Shown here piece after piece: positions 47,706-56,700 of a stretch of 64,000 nt of DNA. Numbering within the stretch: the stretch's first letter is position 1; each line of letters begins with the position of its first letter. Source of the stretch: Propionimicrobium sp. PCR01-08-3 (lineage in GTDB: Bacteria; Actinomycetota; Actinomycetes; Propionibacteriales; Propionibacteriaceae); assembly GCF_030286045.1 (NCBI RefSeq), contig NZ_CP127390.1, forward strand, positions 186,001 through 250,000, given 5' to 3'. Under the pieces are notes generated by a model, which did no database searches, was not told where the DNA came from, and saw nothing but the letters and a program-made list of their open reading frames with translations. The translations under genes were made by a program, and so were the position numbers.

Positions 47706-49949
47706 ATGGAAGCCGAGACCATACTGTATGTTGGTGCATTTAAACTGCCTGATTGTAATGCCGCAGCTCATCGCGTTATAAATAACGCGAAAGCACTACG
47801 AGAACTAGGATACAAGGTTGTCCTCGTCCAGACGCTGCGCAACTCATCCAGTAAAGACGAGACCACTCGTATGGCCGAGCATTTCGGATTCGAATGCTGG
47901 GAGGTGGCGACGGCAGCTACACCAGTAGGCGCAGCAGCCTCCTTATTGGGTATTTCCGGGATAGCCAAGGTATTCCGGAACTATACAAATGTTCGACATG
48001 TAGTACTGTATAACTTTCCATCTATTGCAATGCTGCGAATGCGTCGCTACTGCCACAAGGTCGGTGCGACGTGTGTCGCCGATGTTACGGAGTGGTATGG
48101 CACGCGGAACAAATCTATCGTATACAAGATAGTGAAGGGATTCGATACAGCCGTTAGAATGCGTTTTGCGCATAAATGTATCGACGGTCTCCTGGTCGTG
48201 AGCTCGTATCTTGAAAATTACTATCACGGAAAAAATGTCCTTCGTGTTCCTCCATTAGTCGATATCCGAGACGAGAAATGGAATCGTAAGCGTTCGCGAA
48301 ACGCGGGCGTTAAAACGTTGGTTTATGCCGGATCGCCCAGTGCAGAGAAAGAACGACTCGACGCTATTGTTGCGGCCGTGAGCGACTTGTCCGAAGATTA
48401 TCCGATCCGGTTGAATATCATCGGAATAGACGAAGATGAATTCAGGACGATTTACGGTGAAAAAGAGTCCAATTATGATCCGGCAGTCATTAGCTTCTGG
48501 GGTAAAGTTTCTCACGCTGAGGCGTTGGATGCGGTGAAGTCCGCGAACTTTAGCCTCGTAATTCGAGATTCTAATCGAGTGACAGAAGCGGGGTTTCCGA
48601 CCAAATGTGTAGAAAGCATAACATGCGGAACTGCCGTCATTGCTACAGCGCATCCCGATATTAGTCCGCTGCTTAGCCGCGGCAGGAACGGTGTAGTAGT
48701 CAATCAGGATTCTCTCGGGACGGAATTAGAGCACCTCATCACGTCTCATGACTCCGTGACGGTCGATACGCGCCTTTTCGACTATAGGAATTATCTCCCG
48801 CAGTTTGAAAAGTTCTTCGATAGTCTTTCGATGCATCGGTGGCGTCCTCAGAAGGAGACGCACAGGACCGAAAGGCGTGCACGTGTCGCACTACATATCA
48901 TCATGCCGAATCAGGTGAGCGGGCCAAACACCGCAAACCGTAGAATATCTGAATCGTTTCTCAAGGATCGATACGATTTCCGTTTCGCGGTCCAGCGTTT
49001 TCACGCTAATTCGAAGATAAATGTCGCCCTAATAAGAGATCTTGTTACTCAGTTTAAAGAGATTGACCCGGACCTCGTACACCTTTCGGGGCTTCAGGGT
49101 GCGGCTTTCCATGCGGCTGTTGCTGCGCGTCTCGCGGGTTGTCGTACGGTGCTTATCACGATCCGCGGCTACTCCGGCGATCAAGTTGGGCTTGGGCGGG
49201 CTAAGCGATTCATATTTAATAGGGTAGTTGAGCCGATTACCCTGGCTCTGTGTACGAGGTTCTATACAGTCTGCGCAGATGCAGCTGACAGGAAAATTGT
49301 CGAACGCTATCGAGCCAAATTCGCGGGAGTGATCCATAATGCAGCTCCACAAATTGACTTCTCGGAGATGGCTGCCCGTGAGCGCTTGAGGTCTGAATTA
49401 CATTTGGAAGATCGGGACTTTCTTGTTGTCGTAAGCGGCAGAATGGTGAGAGATAAGGGAATAGAGACAATCCTGCGGGCGATACCGCTACTGACGAATC
49501 CGAGGATTAGGGTAGTATTTGTCGGGGACGGGCCGTACTACGATATCATTTGCGATCGCCATCACGATTTAATCGACTCAGGGAAGCTATTCTTGTTGGG
49601 CAAGAGGGCCGACGCGGTGCAGGTCGCAGCAGGTAGCGACCTGTTTCTCTTTGCTACCTTGCACGAGAACCTATCAAATGCGCTGCTTGAAGCTATGTCA
49701 GTGGGGCTGCCGATAGTAGCCACTCGAGTGGGAGGTAATGTCGAAGTAGTCGAAGATGGACGAAACGGCTTCCTAATTGATGTTGACGACCATCTGGCGA
49801 TGGCGGAACGGATTAATGTCCTGGTTAGTGAGCCTGAATTGAGATCAAGGTTTTCGCAGGAAAGCAAGGCGATCATTTTCGAGAAATTTTCCCAGAGCGT
49901 GATATATGAGCAGCTAGCGAGCTTGTATGATTCGATGCTAAAAAGATAG
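47706..49949 (+). CDS. Double glycosyltransferase (two GT-B/GT4 domains in one chain)
   Basis: The 747-residue protein carries two GT-B units. The first (about 1-380) starts LYVGAFKLPDCNAAAHRVINNAKAL and contains TLVYAGSPSAEKERL and GFPTKCVESITCGTAVIAT. The second (about 395-747) starts RVALHIIMPNQVSGPNTANRRI and has GRMVRDKGIETIL and FLFATLHENLSNALLEAMSVGLPIVATRVGGN. Two linkages may thus be made by one polypeptide, or one unit may be a partner module. Codon use is AT-shifted. The 47548-47705 gap before it shows no gene. Confidence 0.87.
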   Translation: MEAETILYVGAFKLPDCNAAAHRVINNAKALRELGYKVVLVQTLRNSSSKDETTRMAEHFGFECWEVATAATPVGAAASLLGISGIAKVFRNYTNVRHVVLYNFPSIAMLRMRRYCHKVGATCVADVTEWYGTRNKSIVYKIVKGFDTAVRMRFAHKCIDGLLVVSSYLENYYHGKNVLRVPPLVDIRDEKWNRKRSRNAGVKTLVYAGSPSAEKERLDAIVAAVSDLSEDYPIRLNIIGIDEDEFRTIYGEKESNYDPAVISFWGKVSHAEALDAVKSANFSLVIRDSNRVTEAGFPTKCVESITCGTAVIATAHPDISPLLSRGRNGVVVNQDSLGTELEHLITSHDSVTVDTRLFDYRNYLPQFEKFFDSLSMHRWRPQKETHRTERRARVALHIIMPNQVSGPNTANRRISESFLKDRYDFRFAVQRFHANSKINVALIRDLVTQFKEIDPDLVHLSGLQGAAFHAAVAARLAGCRTVLITIRGYSGDQVGLGRAKRFIFNRVVEPITLALCTRFYTVCADAADRKIVERYRAKFAGVIHNAAPQIDFSEMAARERLRSELHLEDRDFLVVVSGRMVRDKGIETILRAIPLLTNPRIRVVFVGDGPYYDIICDRHHDLIDSGKLFLLGKRADAVQVAAGSDLFLFATLHENLSNALLEAMSVGLPIVATRVGGNVEVVEDGRNGFLIDVDDHLAMAERINVLVSEPELRSRFSQESKAIIFEKFSQSVIYEQLASLYDSMLKR

Positions 49950-49968
49950 CTTGCGGAAAGGCAATTCA

Positions 49969-51180
49969 TTGGCTTCGCGAAAGTATCTCCTGATCTCGGT
50001 TGCGAATTACGCAGCTCTGGGCTTCGGGCTCGGAAACAGCCTCGTACTGGCGGGGCTACTTTCCGAAGATGCGTTCGGCACATACAGATATGTTCTCGCT
50101 GTCCTGAACATGGTTGCGTCCGTTGCGAACTTCGGGGCCTTCTATTCAGCATCAAGGATACTGGTAGCGTGTGAACCCTCCGATCGCCCAGCCGTCTACT
50201 CGACAACTGTGGGTATGATGCTGGTCGCGTCCTTTCTGGTGTCGATAGGACTGATTGGCGCTTACTTCGTGATCGGTTCCTTTTTTGATCGTTCTGAGCC
50301 AGTCCTGCTGGCGGTTGCAGCACTGAGCTGGACGGTCCTTCTCCAGCGCACCTTTCAGTACATGTTGCGGGGATCAGGCCGGATCGCGGATATCGCTGTG
50401 CAAACGGTTCTCCCTCCTGTGACGATGTTTGTGTGCTATGCGGCTTTGTACTGGAGGGGGAGCGAGTCAATTGGATACCTGTGGGCGCTAGTCATCTACG
50501 GAGGGGCGTTCTGTGTGACGCACGTCGCGACGTCTGTACGACTTCGCGTCCGCCCCTTACCCGATTGGCACGCGCACCTGACCCAACTCCTCCAGGAGCA
50601 ACGGAAGACCGGCCTGCCCGTGTACTGGGGGTCGCTGGCTTCGGTCGGTGCTTCGGAGGCGGTGGTCGTTGTAGCAGGTGCACTTTCCGACCCCTCTGAG
50701 TTCGGCTCCTATTCGCTTGCGTTGTCATTTGCGGGGCCTTTGGTAATGATCCCTTCCGCCATGGGTACCGTTAGGTTTGTGGAGGGCGCTAGCCAGCGGA
50801 GAATATCTGCGTCAGACCTGCGCTTTACTGTCGTACTTAGTTTCCTTGTTATGGTGGTCTTCTCGGCAGGAATGAGATACGTATTCCCTGTTGTGTACGG
50901 AGGTCGATACCAGGCGACGACAGCTTATGCGATTGTAATGGCAGTTGGTTTTCTGTTGCACGGGTTCGGGGACTATTTGAATCAGTTTCTGTTGTCTCAT
51001 GGTCGTGGTCGGGAGCTGAAATACGCCGCGTTTGTCGCAGGCGGCGTTCAGGTGCTGTTTGCCGTGGTATTGATGCCCGCCTTCGGGATTTGGGGTCTGG
51101 TGGCGTCCCGGGTGTTGTCTAGCGCAAGTTACGCCGTTTTCCTAATATGGAGATATCGACACGAGTTAGGCAAGAACTAG
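49969..51180 (+). CDS. Wzx-like polysaccharide flippase
   Basis: The protein of about 403 residues has around 12 hydrophobic helices and the MATE/Wzx-type N terminus (SRKYLLISVANYAALGFGLGNSLVLAGLLSEDAFGTYRYVLAVLNMVASVANFG). It should flip the undecaprenyl-linked repeat unit across the membrane. TTG 49969 lies eight bases after GGAAAGG and is preferred over TTG 49951. Family identity is from topology and position, since Wzx sequences diverge widely. Confidence 0.8.
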   Translation: MASRKYLLISVANYAALGFGLGNSLVLAGLLSEDAFGTYRYVLAVLNMVASVANFGAFYSASRILVACEPSDRPAVYSTTVGMMLVASFLVSIGLIGAYFVIGSFFDRSEPVLLAVAALSWTVLLQRTFQYMLRGSGRIADIAVQTVLPPVTMFVCYAALYWRGSESIGYLWALVIYGGAFCVTHVATSVRLRVRPLPDWHAHLTQLLQEQRKTGLPVYWGSLASVGASEAVVVVAGALSDPSEFGSYSLALSFAGPLVMIPSAMGTVRFVEGASQRRISASDLRFTVVLSFLVMVVFSAGMRYVFPVVYGGRYQATTAYAIVMAVGFLLHGFGDYLNQFLLSHGRGRELKYAAFVAGGVQVLFAVVLMPAFGIWGLVASRVLSSASYAVFLIWRYRHELGKN

Positions 51181-51226
51181 TGTACTGGCTGGTAATAGCT
51201 TGGGACAACGATAGGTAGGTTTCGCT

Positions 51227-52453
51227 ATGTCAAACATGCCGATGCGTTATGTGGTGATGTATTTGTTCTTCACGTTGGCCGCATACCTGGTGTCCTACGG
51301 CGCGGATCTTTCCGTCAGAGTCGTGTTTTATGTTACCGCTTGCTTCGTGGTTCTCGCCTTTGGCGCTCACGGACGCTTGGCTTTGAGATTGCGTGATCCG
51401 GTGTCTTCGGTCACTACTAGGAGAATTCAGGCGTTGGTGACGGCCTCTGTGGTCGCTGTCGTCCTCATATCGTTGGTGAATATCGCTACGTTTTATAGCG
51501 ATTGGTCGTCGGTCACGAAGTATTTGCTAGATCCGTCTGCTGCCTATGAGTATGTGAAGTTACGCAGACGTAATGAGGATTTTAATAGCGTAGGTCTTTC
51601 GTCGTTCGCGGGTGTCCTGCTCACTTCTTTGAGCTTCTCTCGTTACATGTTGGTCGGCTTTGCGATCATGTTCTGGAATCGACTTAGTCGACAGATACGA
51701 TTACTGGTCTTATTTGCTCTTGTTGTGTATCTAGGTCAGTGTTTTCTTATTGGGGCGATGGTCAATATTGGTTCGTTGTTAGCAAGCGCATTCCCCTTCT
51801 TTCTCTATCGCGTTCGCTCAAGGGCGGGTGTTCCTTCCGGAGGCTCAAGGCTGTTTATGTTGATCGTACTCGGTGCGGGGCTGGCGACGATGATGTATTT
51901 CGTGGGATCGCGAGGAGAATTCGGAGGCAATGCAGATTTCGGTGAGACGATCCGTTCCGGAGCGAAGGGTCTTCTCTTCTACGTTTCGCACGGGTATGAA
52001 GGGCTTGCTCACTGCCTGGATCTGCCGTTTGAGCCTACGGGTGGGCGCACCTTGTTTTATGGTTTCTCAACTACTTTGTCAACTGATTCTAGTTGGTTCG
52101 CTCATAGCTACCTTGGGAGAAGTGAGGAGGCTTTCGGCTGGAGTGCTCTTCAGGTGTGGTCTACGGCATTCCCTTGGATTGCTTCAGATCTGACCTTTTG
52201 GAGTGTCCCAGTATTGATGTTATTTGTGGGGGTCTTGTCCAAGAAGCTCTGGTCGGAGGGGGTGCGTTTCGACAATCCATTCGCTTTGCTCGCGCTCGGC
52301 CAAATCATGATATTTGCGGCGTACATTCCTGCGAATAACCAACTTTTTCACACCTTCGGTAACAGCGTTGGCGTTCTCGCTATCTTTATCATGTATACCG
52401 TGTCGGTTAGGAAAGGACGCACTATCGTGTTACGTGAGGGTTCTCGAAGATAG
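51227..52453 (+). CDS. Wzy-like O-antigen/exopolysaccharide polymerase
   Basis: This 408-residue protein has about ten hydrophobic helices and a large loop (about 225-320) containing FVGSRGEFGGN and the Gly/Ser-rich TGGRTLFYGF, as found in Wzy-type polymerases. It follows the flippase and would join repeat units on the outer side of the membrane. Sequence conservation in Wzy is low, so the assignment depends on topology and gene order. It is the last gene of the lower-GC segment. Confidence 0.75.
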   Translation: MSNMPMRYVVMYLFFTLAAYLVSYGADLSVRVVFYVTACFVVLAFGAHGRLALRLRDPVSSVTTRRIQALVTASVVAVVLISLVNIATFYSDWSSVTKYLLDPSAAYEYVKLRRRNEDFNSVGLSSFAGVLLTSLSFSRYMLVGFAIMFWNRLSRQIRLLVLFALVVYLGQCFLIGAMVNIGSLLASAFPFFLYRVRSRAGVPSGGSRLFMLIVLGAGLATMMYFVGSRGEFGGNADFGETIRSGAKGLLFYVSHGYEGLAHCLDLPFEPTGGRTLFYGFSTTLSTDSSWFAHSYLGRSEEAFGWSALQVWSTAFPWIASDLTFWSVPVLMLFVGVLSKKLWSEGVRFDNPFALLALGQIMIFAAYIPANNQLFHTFGNSVGVLAIFIMYTVSVRKGRTIVLREGSRR

Positions 52454-52702
52454 GCTACCTGTTTGTTGTCTCGGGTCGTCGGAGGGGATGATTCTGCGGG
52501 AAGCCCGCTTCACTGAGTGATCATGATGAGAGTGTCTTAGGAGGCCTTGGCCTGTCGGCGCTTAGTACGCATTGGTGGGTCGATGAGATTTACGTCGAAT
52601 TACTGTATTCAGTTTTGCTGGGTGATGTTGCCGGATTAAGGAGTCGGGATAGGGTGACGATTTGAAGCGTTCAGGTTCGCGCCATTTGTGGTTTTCGGTC
52701 GG
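52454..52702. other. Gap at the right edge of the low-GC segment
   Basis: No gene is seen. GCGGG-AAG-CCCGC at about 52497-52509 can form a small hairpin after the polymerase gene and could end the transcript, although no U-run follows. The composition returns to host-like values within the next gene. Confidence 0.35.
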
Positions 52703-53821
52703 TTATCGTTGGTTCCGCAATCCTCCCCACTGTTCATAGCGGCGATGCGTCCCGAGAATGAACGAAACTGCGCGATGACTGCAATCCGGAATGAAGTATT
52801 CCTGTGGCAAATGCGTCTGCGAAAGTGGCTGCGAGGTGACGTATCGGACACCTTCAACTACGTTTTCGGGATCGAGCCCGGTCATCATGGTGGTGCCGGC
52901 ATCCAGGGCTTCGGGGCGTTCGATGGAATCCCGCAATGTGACTGCGTGGAAGCCAAGCATGGTTGATTCCTCGGCGATGGTGCCGGAATCTGACAGCACG
53001 CAGAATGATTCGAGCTGCAGCTTGTTGTAATCGTGAAAGCCAAGTGGTTTGTGGAAGGTGACGCCGGGGATCTCGCGTCCAAGTGCCTCGAGACGCTTGC
53101 GGGTGCGAGGATGCGTGGATACCAGCACTGGCAGGCCGAATTGCTCGACGACGGCGGTGAGGCAGTCCAACAACGCGTGCAGCCGCTCAGGACTGTCCAC
53201 GTTCTCTTCGCGATGCGCACTGACCAGGAAGAACTTGCCCGATTCCAGGCCGAGATCTGCGACCACGGTTGAGGCATCGATCGCGGCACGCTGTGCCTGG
53301 AGCACCTCGAACATCGGGGACCCGGTGAGCAGGATCGTCCTGGGGTGAATGCCTTCGCGCAGTAGATTGCGCCGGGCGTGCTCGGTGTAGACGAGGTTGA
53401 AATCGGAAATGTGATCGACCATGCGCCGGTTGGTCTCTTCGGGCACGTTCTGGTCGAAGCAGCGGTTGCCGGCCTCCATGTGGTAGACGGGAATCCGCAT
53501 ACGGCGAGCCATCAGTGCTGCGATGCAGCTATTGGTGTCGCCCAGCACGACTACGGCGTCCGGCCTTTCGGCGATGAGCACTTTCTCCACTCCGCTGAGC
53601 ACACCACCGAGCACCGCTCCGAGACTGCTGGTGTCAACGTTGAGAAAGTGGTCGGGTTTGCGCAGGCCCAGATCTTTGAAGAAGACCTCGTTGAGCTCGT
53701 AGTCGTAGTTCTGCCCGGTGTGCACCAACACGTGATCGACAGTGGCGTCGAGGCGCTTGATCACTTCGGATAGGCGGATGATCTCGGGCCGGGTGCCGAC
53801 CACCGTCATGATCTTCGTCAT
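52703..53821 (-). CDS. capG: UDP-N-acetyl 2-epimerase (CapG/WecB-like)
   Basis: The 372-residue enzyme has the WecB fold signature MTVVGTRPEIIRLSEVIKRL, HTGQNYD, VLGDTNSCIAALMARRMRIPVYHMEAGNR, and the active-site region HPRTRKRLE, SDSGTIAEES. WecB relatives invert C2 of UDP-GlcNAc. Next to CapF and CapE, it is most likely CapG, the last step to UDP-L-FucNAc. Its ATG overlaps the capF stop by four bases. Confidence 0.9.
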   Translation of the reverse strand: MTKIMTVVGTRPEIIRLSEVIKRLDATVDHVLVHTGQNYDYELNEVFFKDLGLRKPDHFLNVDTSSLGAVLGGVLSGVEKVLIAERPDAVVVLGDTNSCIAALMARRMRIPVYHMEAGNRCFDQNVPEETNRRMVDHISDFNLVYTEHARRNLLREGIHPRTILLTGSPMFEVLQAQRAAIDASTVVADLGLESGKFFLVSAHREENVDSPERLHALLDCLTAVVEQFGLPVLVSTHPRTRKRLEALGREIPGVTFHKPLGFHDYNKLQLESFCVLSDSGTIAEESTMLGFHAVTLRDSIERPEALDAGTTMMTGLDPENVVEGVRYVTSQPLSQTHLPQEYFIPDCSHRAVSFILGTHRRYEQWGGLRNQR

Positions 53822-54927
53822 GCACGTTCCTTATCGAGGTTGACGGGCTCCCAGAAGGTGTCCGGGTCATCAGGGTTGAAGGTCTCGTTGACCCAAAACT
53901 GCGTGATCACTTCGCTGTCGCCGGTGTTCGTGATGTTGTGAATCCAACCCGTCGGCATGTCGATGATCTGCGGCTCGTCCCCATTCACATCGAACGCCAC
54001 GATCTCGTCGGTATCCACCTTGCGCAGCGCGATGCGGGCTTGACCACGGATGACGACAAAGCGCTCGATCTTGCGCAGATGATAATGCTCGCCGCGGGTG
54101 AAGCCAGGATTGGTCGACGAGACAAAGGTCTGGCCCTGCCCGGACGCCCAGCGGGCGACTTCGACGAGCCAGCCTCTCTCGTCGCTATGCCGGGCGAGAG
54201 TAATGGGGTAGTGATCGGGAAACAGTGCTGACCGGTAAGTGTTGAACAAAGCGATCTCGAATGGGGTGTTCAGTTCGGGTATCTCGCCGGCCTGGCTGTA
54301 GGTCTGGTGGAAGCGGCACAGATCGTCCCAGATCGTTTGCACGCTTGTCGCCGCACCTTCGGGACGCTCGGTGCGAGCGGGGCCCTCGAGAGCATCGATG
54401 AACACCTGGGCTGCCAGCTGAGCATGCAAGAGACTGATCGGACGATCGTCGATGGTAGGGGCGTCGCCGTCGATGACGCGCGCGACAAACGTGGCGACGA
54501 ACGAGTTGTAACCGGGGCGTCCGTACTCGCCGAAAAGATTCGGCAGCATGACGTTGACGAATGGGCTGCCCCAGCGGTTGGACGCAGATTCGAACGCCTC
54601 GGCGGCGGCAAGCTTGCCCGTGCCGTAGGGAGTCTCGTTGCCGGCCTGAATCGAATTCGCGTAGACGATACGAGGCCGCACGCCTTGACGGTCGGCTGCT
54701 TCGATCACCGCCTCGGCGAGTGCGCGATTGCCTTGGATAAGTTCGGTATCGGACGCGCGATTGATGCCGGCGAGATGAATGACGGCATCGGCGCGAGCGA
54801 TCTCTTTGTCGAGATCGGACCAATTCGCCTGATCAAGCACGGTGAAGGTGTGCTTGGTCGTGGCGCGCAACCGTGCGCGGAGGTGCCAACCCAAGAAGCC
54901 GGCACCTCCCGTGATCAGGAGGTGCAT
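53818..54927 (-). CDS. capF: CapF-type bifunctional reductase/epimerase for UDP-L-FucNAc
   Basis: The 369-residue protein joins an N-terminal SDR domain (ITGGAGFLGWHLRARL, VIHLAGINRA, PYGTGKLAAAE) with a C-terminal cupin (about 245-369: FTRGEHYHLRKIERFVVIRGQ). In S. aureus CapF the cupin epimerises C3 and the SDR reduces C4 on the way to UDP-L-FucNAc. The same two-domain layout is visible here, and the cupin His residues are kept. It is the first gene of the leftward capFG operon. Confidence 0.92.
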   Translation of the reverse strand: MHLLITGGAGFLGWHLRARLRATTKHTFTVLDQANWSDLDKEIARADAVIHLAGINRASDTELIQGNRALAEAVIEAADRQGVRPRIVYANSIQAGNETPYGTGKLAAAEAFESASNRWGSPFVNVMLPNLFGEYGRPGYNSFVATFVARVIDGDAPTIDDRPISLLHAQLAAQVFIDALEGPARTERPEGAATSVQTIWDDLCRFHQTYSQAGEIPELNTPFEIALFNTYRSALFPDHYPITLARHSDERGWLVEVARWASGQGQTFVSSTNPGFTRGEHYHLRKIERFVVIRGQARIALRKVDTDEIVAFDVNGDEPQIIDMPTGWIHNITNTGDSEVITQFWVNETFNPDDPDTFWEPVNLDKERA

Positions 54928-54963
54928 GCGCTCATACTAGCTGTGAATATCACGCTTGCCGGA

Positions 54964-54987
54964 CCGGGGTTTACCAGGGGAGACGGC
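54964..54987 (+). repeat. 24-bp direct repeat, left copy
   Basis: A 24-base sequence beginning CCGGGGTTTACC and ending GGGAGACGGC occurs here and again, exactly and in the same orientation, at 56618-56641. The pair brackets the XRE-ImmA gene. This copy lies about 40 bases upstream of the capF start. It may be an insertion-site duplication or attachment-site pair. Confidence 0.8.
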
Positions 54988-55115
54988 TGTGCTTCGCGCA
55001 ATACCTGATCTCTGATCTGCCTGGTTAGGGATCGGGCGAGAGACGACAGCTGCTTTGGGCAGGAGGGCTCTCGCTAGTCTTGCCCGCTCGGAACTATTCG
55101 CTAATACATGTAAGT

Positions 55116-55130
55116 GTGTGATAATCACAC
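55116..55130. promoter_or_regulatory. Palindromic operator and -10 region of the XRE-ImmA gene
   Basis: GTGTGAT-A-ATCACAC is a perfect 7+7 inverted repeat ending two bases before the ATG. It includes TGTGATAAT, an extended -10-like element, which would put transcription start at or next to the ATG. The mRNA would be leaderless and the encoded XRE repressor could block it by binding here. Confidence 0.6.
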
Positions 55131-55132
55131 GC

Positions 55133-56290
55133 ATGGACAAGGTGTTGCTCGGTCAGCGGATTGCCCAGGCCCGGGATGACTGTGGGATGACGCAAGAGGG
55201 GCTGGGCAGAGCCGTTGGGCTTGATCGCTCGGCAATTTCGCGGCTGGAGAACGGTGACCGAAAGCTCAATGTCTCTGAATTGGTGCAGATCGCAGAAGTC
55301 TTGGGCCACCCGGTGGCGTACTTCGTTGCCGATCCGGTGCCCGCAGTGGTGAGTCGTCGCAGGGACATGGTGCATGCTCACGCGACTACTCGGCAGGTTG
55401 ACGTGGAGCTGGAGCAGTTCGCTTCGGATGTTCGGGCGTTGCTGGCACAGAGCTTGTTGTCGGCGCGAGAACGAATAGTTCTGCATTCTCCGCAGAGTCA
55501 TGCTGATGCAGAGAATGCAGCCATCAAGGCCCGGTCTCTTACCTCTCTGGGGTCGGGGTCGATTATCGATCTAGGCCAAGCGTCCGAGGAATTGGGCCTG
55601 TACACCTATGCGGCGGCGCTCGGTGAACAAGGCGCGGACGGTGGCTGCGTGGAGGTCGAATCTGCATCGGGTGCGGTCGGTGCGGCGGTCGTGAATGGCG
55701 ATGTTCCGTCCGGTCGTCGGCGTATGACGTTGGCGCACGAGCTTGGGCATTGGATCTTCGGGGATGCGTACGATTCTGAAGTATCGGTAAATAGCGAGCA
55801 GATGATCAACTCTTTTGCTATCCATTTCCTCGCCCCTCGGGCGGGTGTAACTCTGGTCTGGAACGAGCATCAGGAGTGGGGGATTCGTGATCGAGCGCTG
55901 GCGGTAGGAGCAGAATTTCGACTGAGTTGGTCGGCTGCCGTCAGCCAGCTGCGAAATCTTGAGTTGATTGACGGTGACCAGCATCGAAATCTGAGCGAAC
56001 ATGAGCCGCGACGCGGGGAGTATCTGCGGCTTGGGCTTGCATGGACAGAAGAGCTGGGCGCGCCCTATCTTTCGCCTGCGTTCACGGCTGCGGTTATCAA
56101 CGCCTACTTGAGTGAGCGGTTGACAGCCGATCGATCGATCGAGCTGTTGCGCGGCACGCTCAATGCTGATCAGCTTCCCGAGCGTAGTGGCGGTTCTGTC
56201 GAGGATCTTCGCCGGTCTTTTGCTGGTCACGAGCATACCCGGAAACGCCCCTCTACTGTACAAATAGCCGGAGGGCTACTAGACAAATAG
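55133..56290 (+). CDS. XRE regulator fused to ImmA/IrrE metallopeptidase
   Basis: The 385-residue protein has an N-terminal XRE helix-turn-helix (RIAQARDDCGMTQEGLGRAVGLDRSAISRLENGDRKLNVSEL, residues 8-50) and a central zinc peptidase region with RMTLAHELGHWIFGD near 200. The Glu-containing segment MINSFAIHFLAPRAG follows. ImmA/IrrE enzymes cleave a partner repressor after damage or stress; in fused forms the peptidase may regulate the attached XRE domain. It is flanked by an exact 24-bp repeat and lies between the divergent capF and capE genes, so it looks like an insertion. Confidence 0.88.
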   Translation: MDKVLLGQRIAQARDDCGMTQEGLGRAVGLDRSAISRLENGDRKLNVSELVQIAEVLGHPVAYFVADPVPAVVSRRRDMVHAHATTRQVDVELEQFASDVRALLAQSLLSARERIVLHSPQSHADAENAAIKARSLTSLGSGSIIDLGQASEELGLYTYAAALGEQGADGGCVEVESASGAVGAAVVNGDVPSGRRRMTLAHELGHWIFGDAYDSEVSVNSEQMINSFAIHFLAPRAGVTLVWNEHQEWGIRDRALAVGAEFRLSWSAAVSQLRNLELIDGDQHRNLSEHEPRRGEYLRLGLAWTEELGAPYLSPAFTAAVINAYLSERLTADRSIELLRGTLNADQLPERSGGSVEDLRRSFAGHEHTRKRPSTVQIAGGLLDK

Positions 56291-56309
56291 CAGGCATTCT
56301 GCTGATCAG

Positions 56310-56475
56310 TTAGCAGGATCTGTTTTGTGTAGGTAGCAGGGTCGCCGCGTCCGTGGCTAGCACAACGGCTAGCACGGTCCCGTTCTTCTTCAGGACGCGT
56401 AGCGGTCCAGGTGTGGTGGGCCATCCTTGCGGGGTGCTGGTGTCGAAGCCGCGCGGCGATGGTCGTGGATGATCT
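56310..56475 (-). pseudogene. Remnant of an antitoxin-like gene
   Basis: On the minus strand one frame reads STPQGWPTTPGPLRVLKKNG and ends at TAA 56310-56312, with no start codon after an upstream stop. Its motif resembles LPEGWPTTFGPEVTV at the N terminus of the intact antitoxin gene at 58718-59044, and TGTGGTGGGCCATCCTT is shared exactly at DNA level. It looks like a decayed copy of that antitoxin. The rest of 56291-56617 holds no gene. Confidence 0.45.
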
Positions 56476-56617
56476 GGTCAGCACCGGAATGTATCTTCCC
56501 ATCTCCTCAGGCGAGAGCCTCTTCACATGGGCATATGAGCAGGGGCTTCTTCCGTAGGACATGAGCTGTCGGTCGTCGGTAAACGATGGGAAGACCGGAT
56601 ATATCACCAACGCAGTG

Positions 56618-56641
56618 CCGGGGTTTACCAGGGGAGACGGC
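56618..56641 (+). repeat. 24-bp direct repeat, right copy
   Basis: This is the second exact copy of the 24-base sequence found at 54964-54987, 1654 bases away. It lies about 60 bases upstream of the capE start. The flanking bases differ on both sides, so the identity is limited to the 24 bases. Confidence 0.8.
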
Positions 56642-56700
56642 ATGGCAGGATATGAGCGGAGCGGCTAAGAGCTGGCCTACCCCAGCATCAATCGAAGAAA

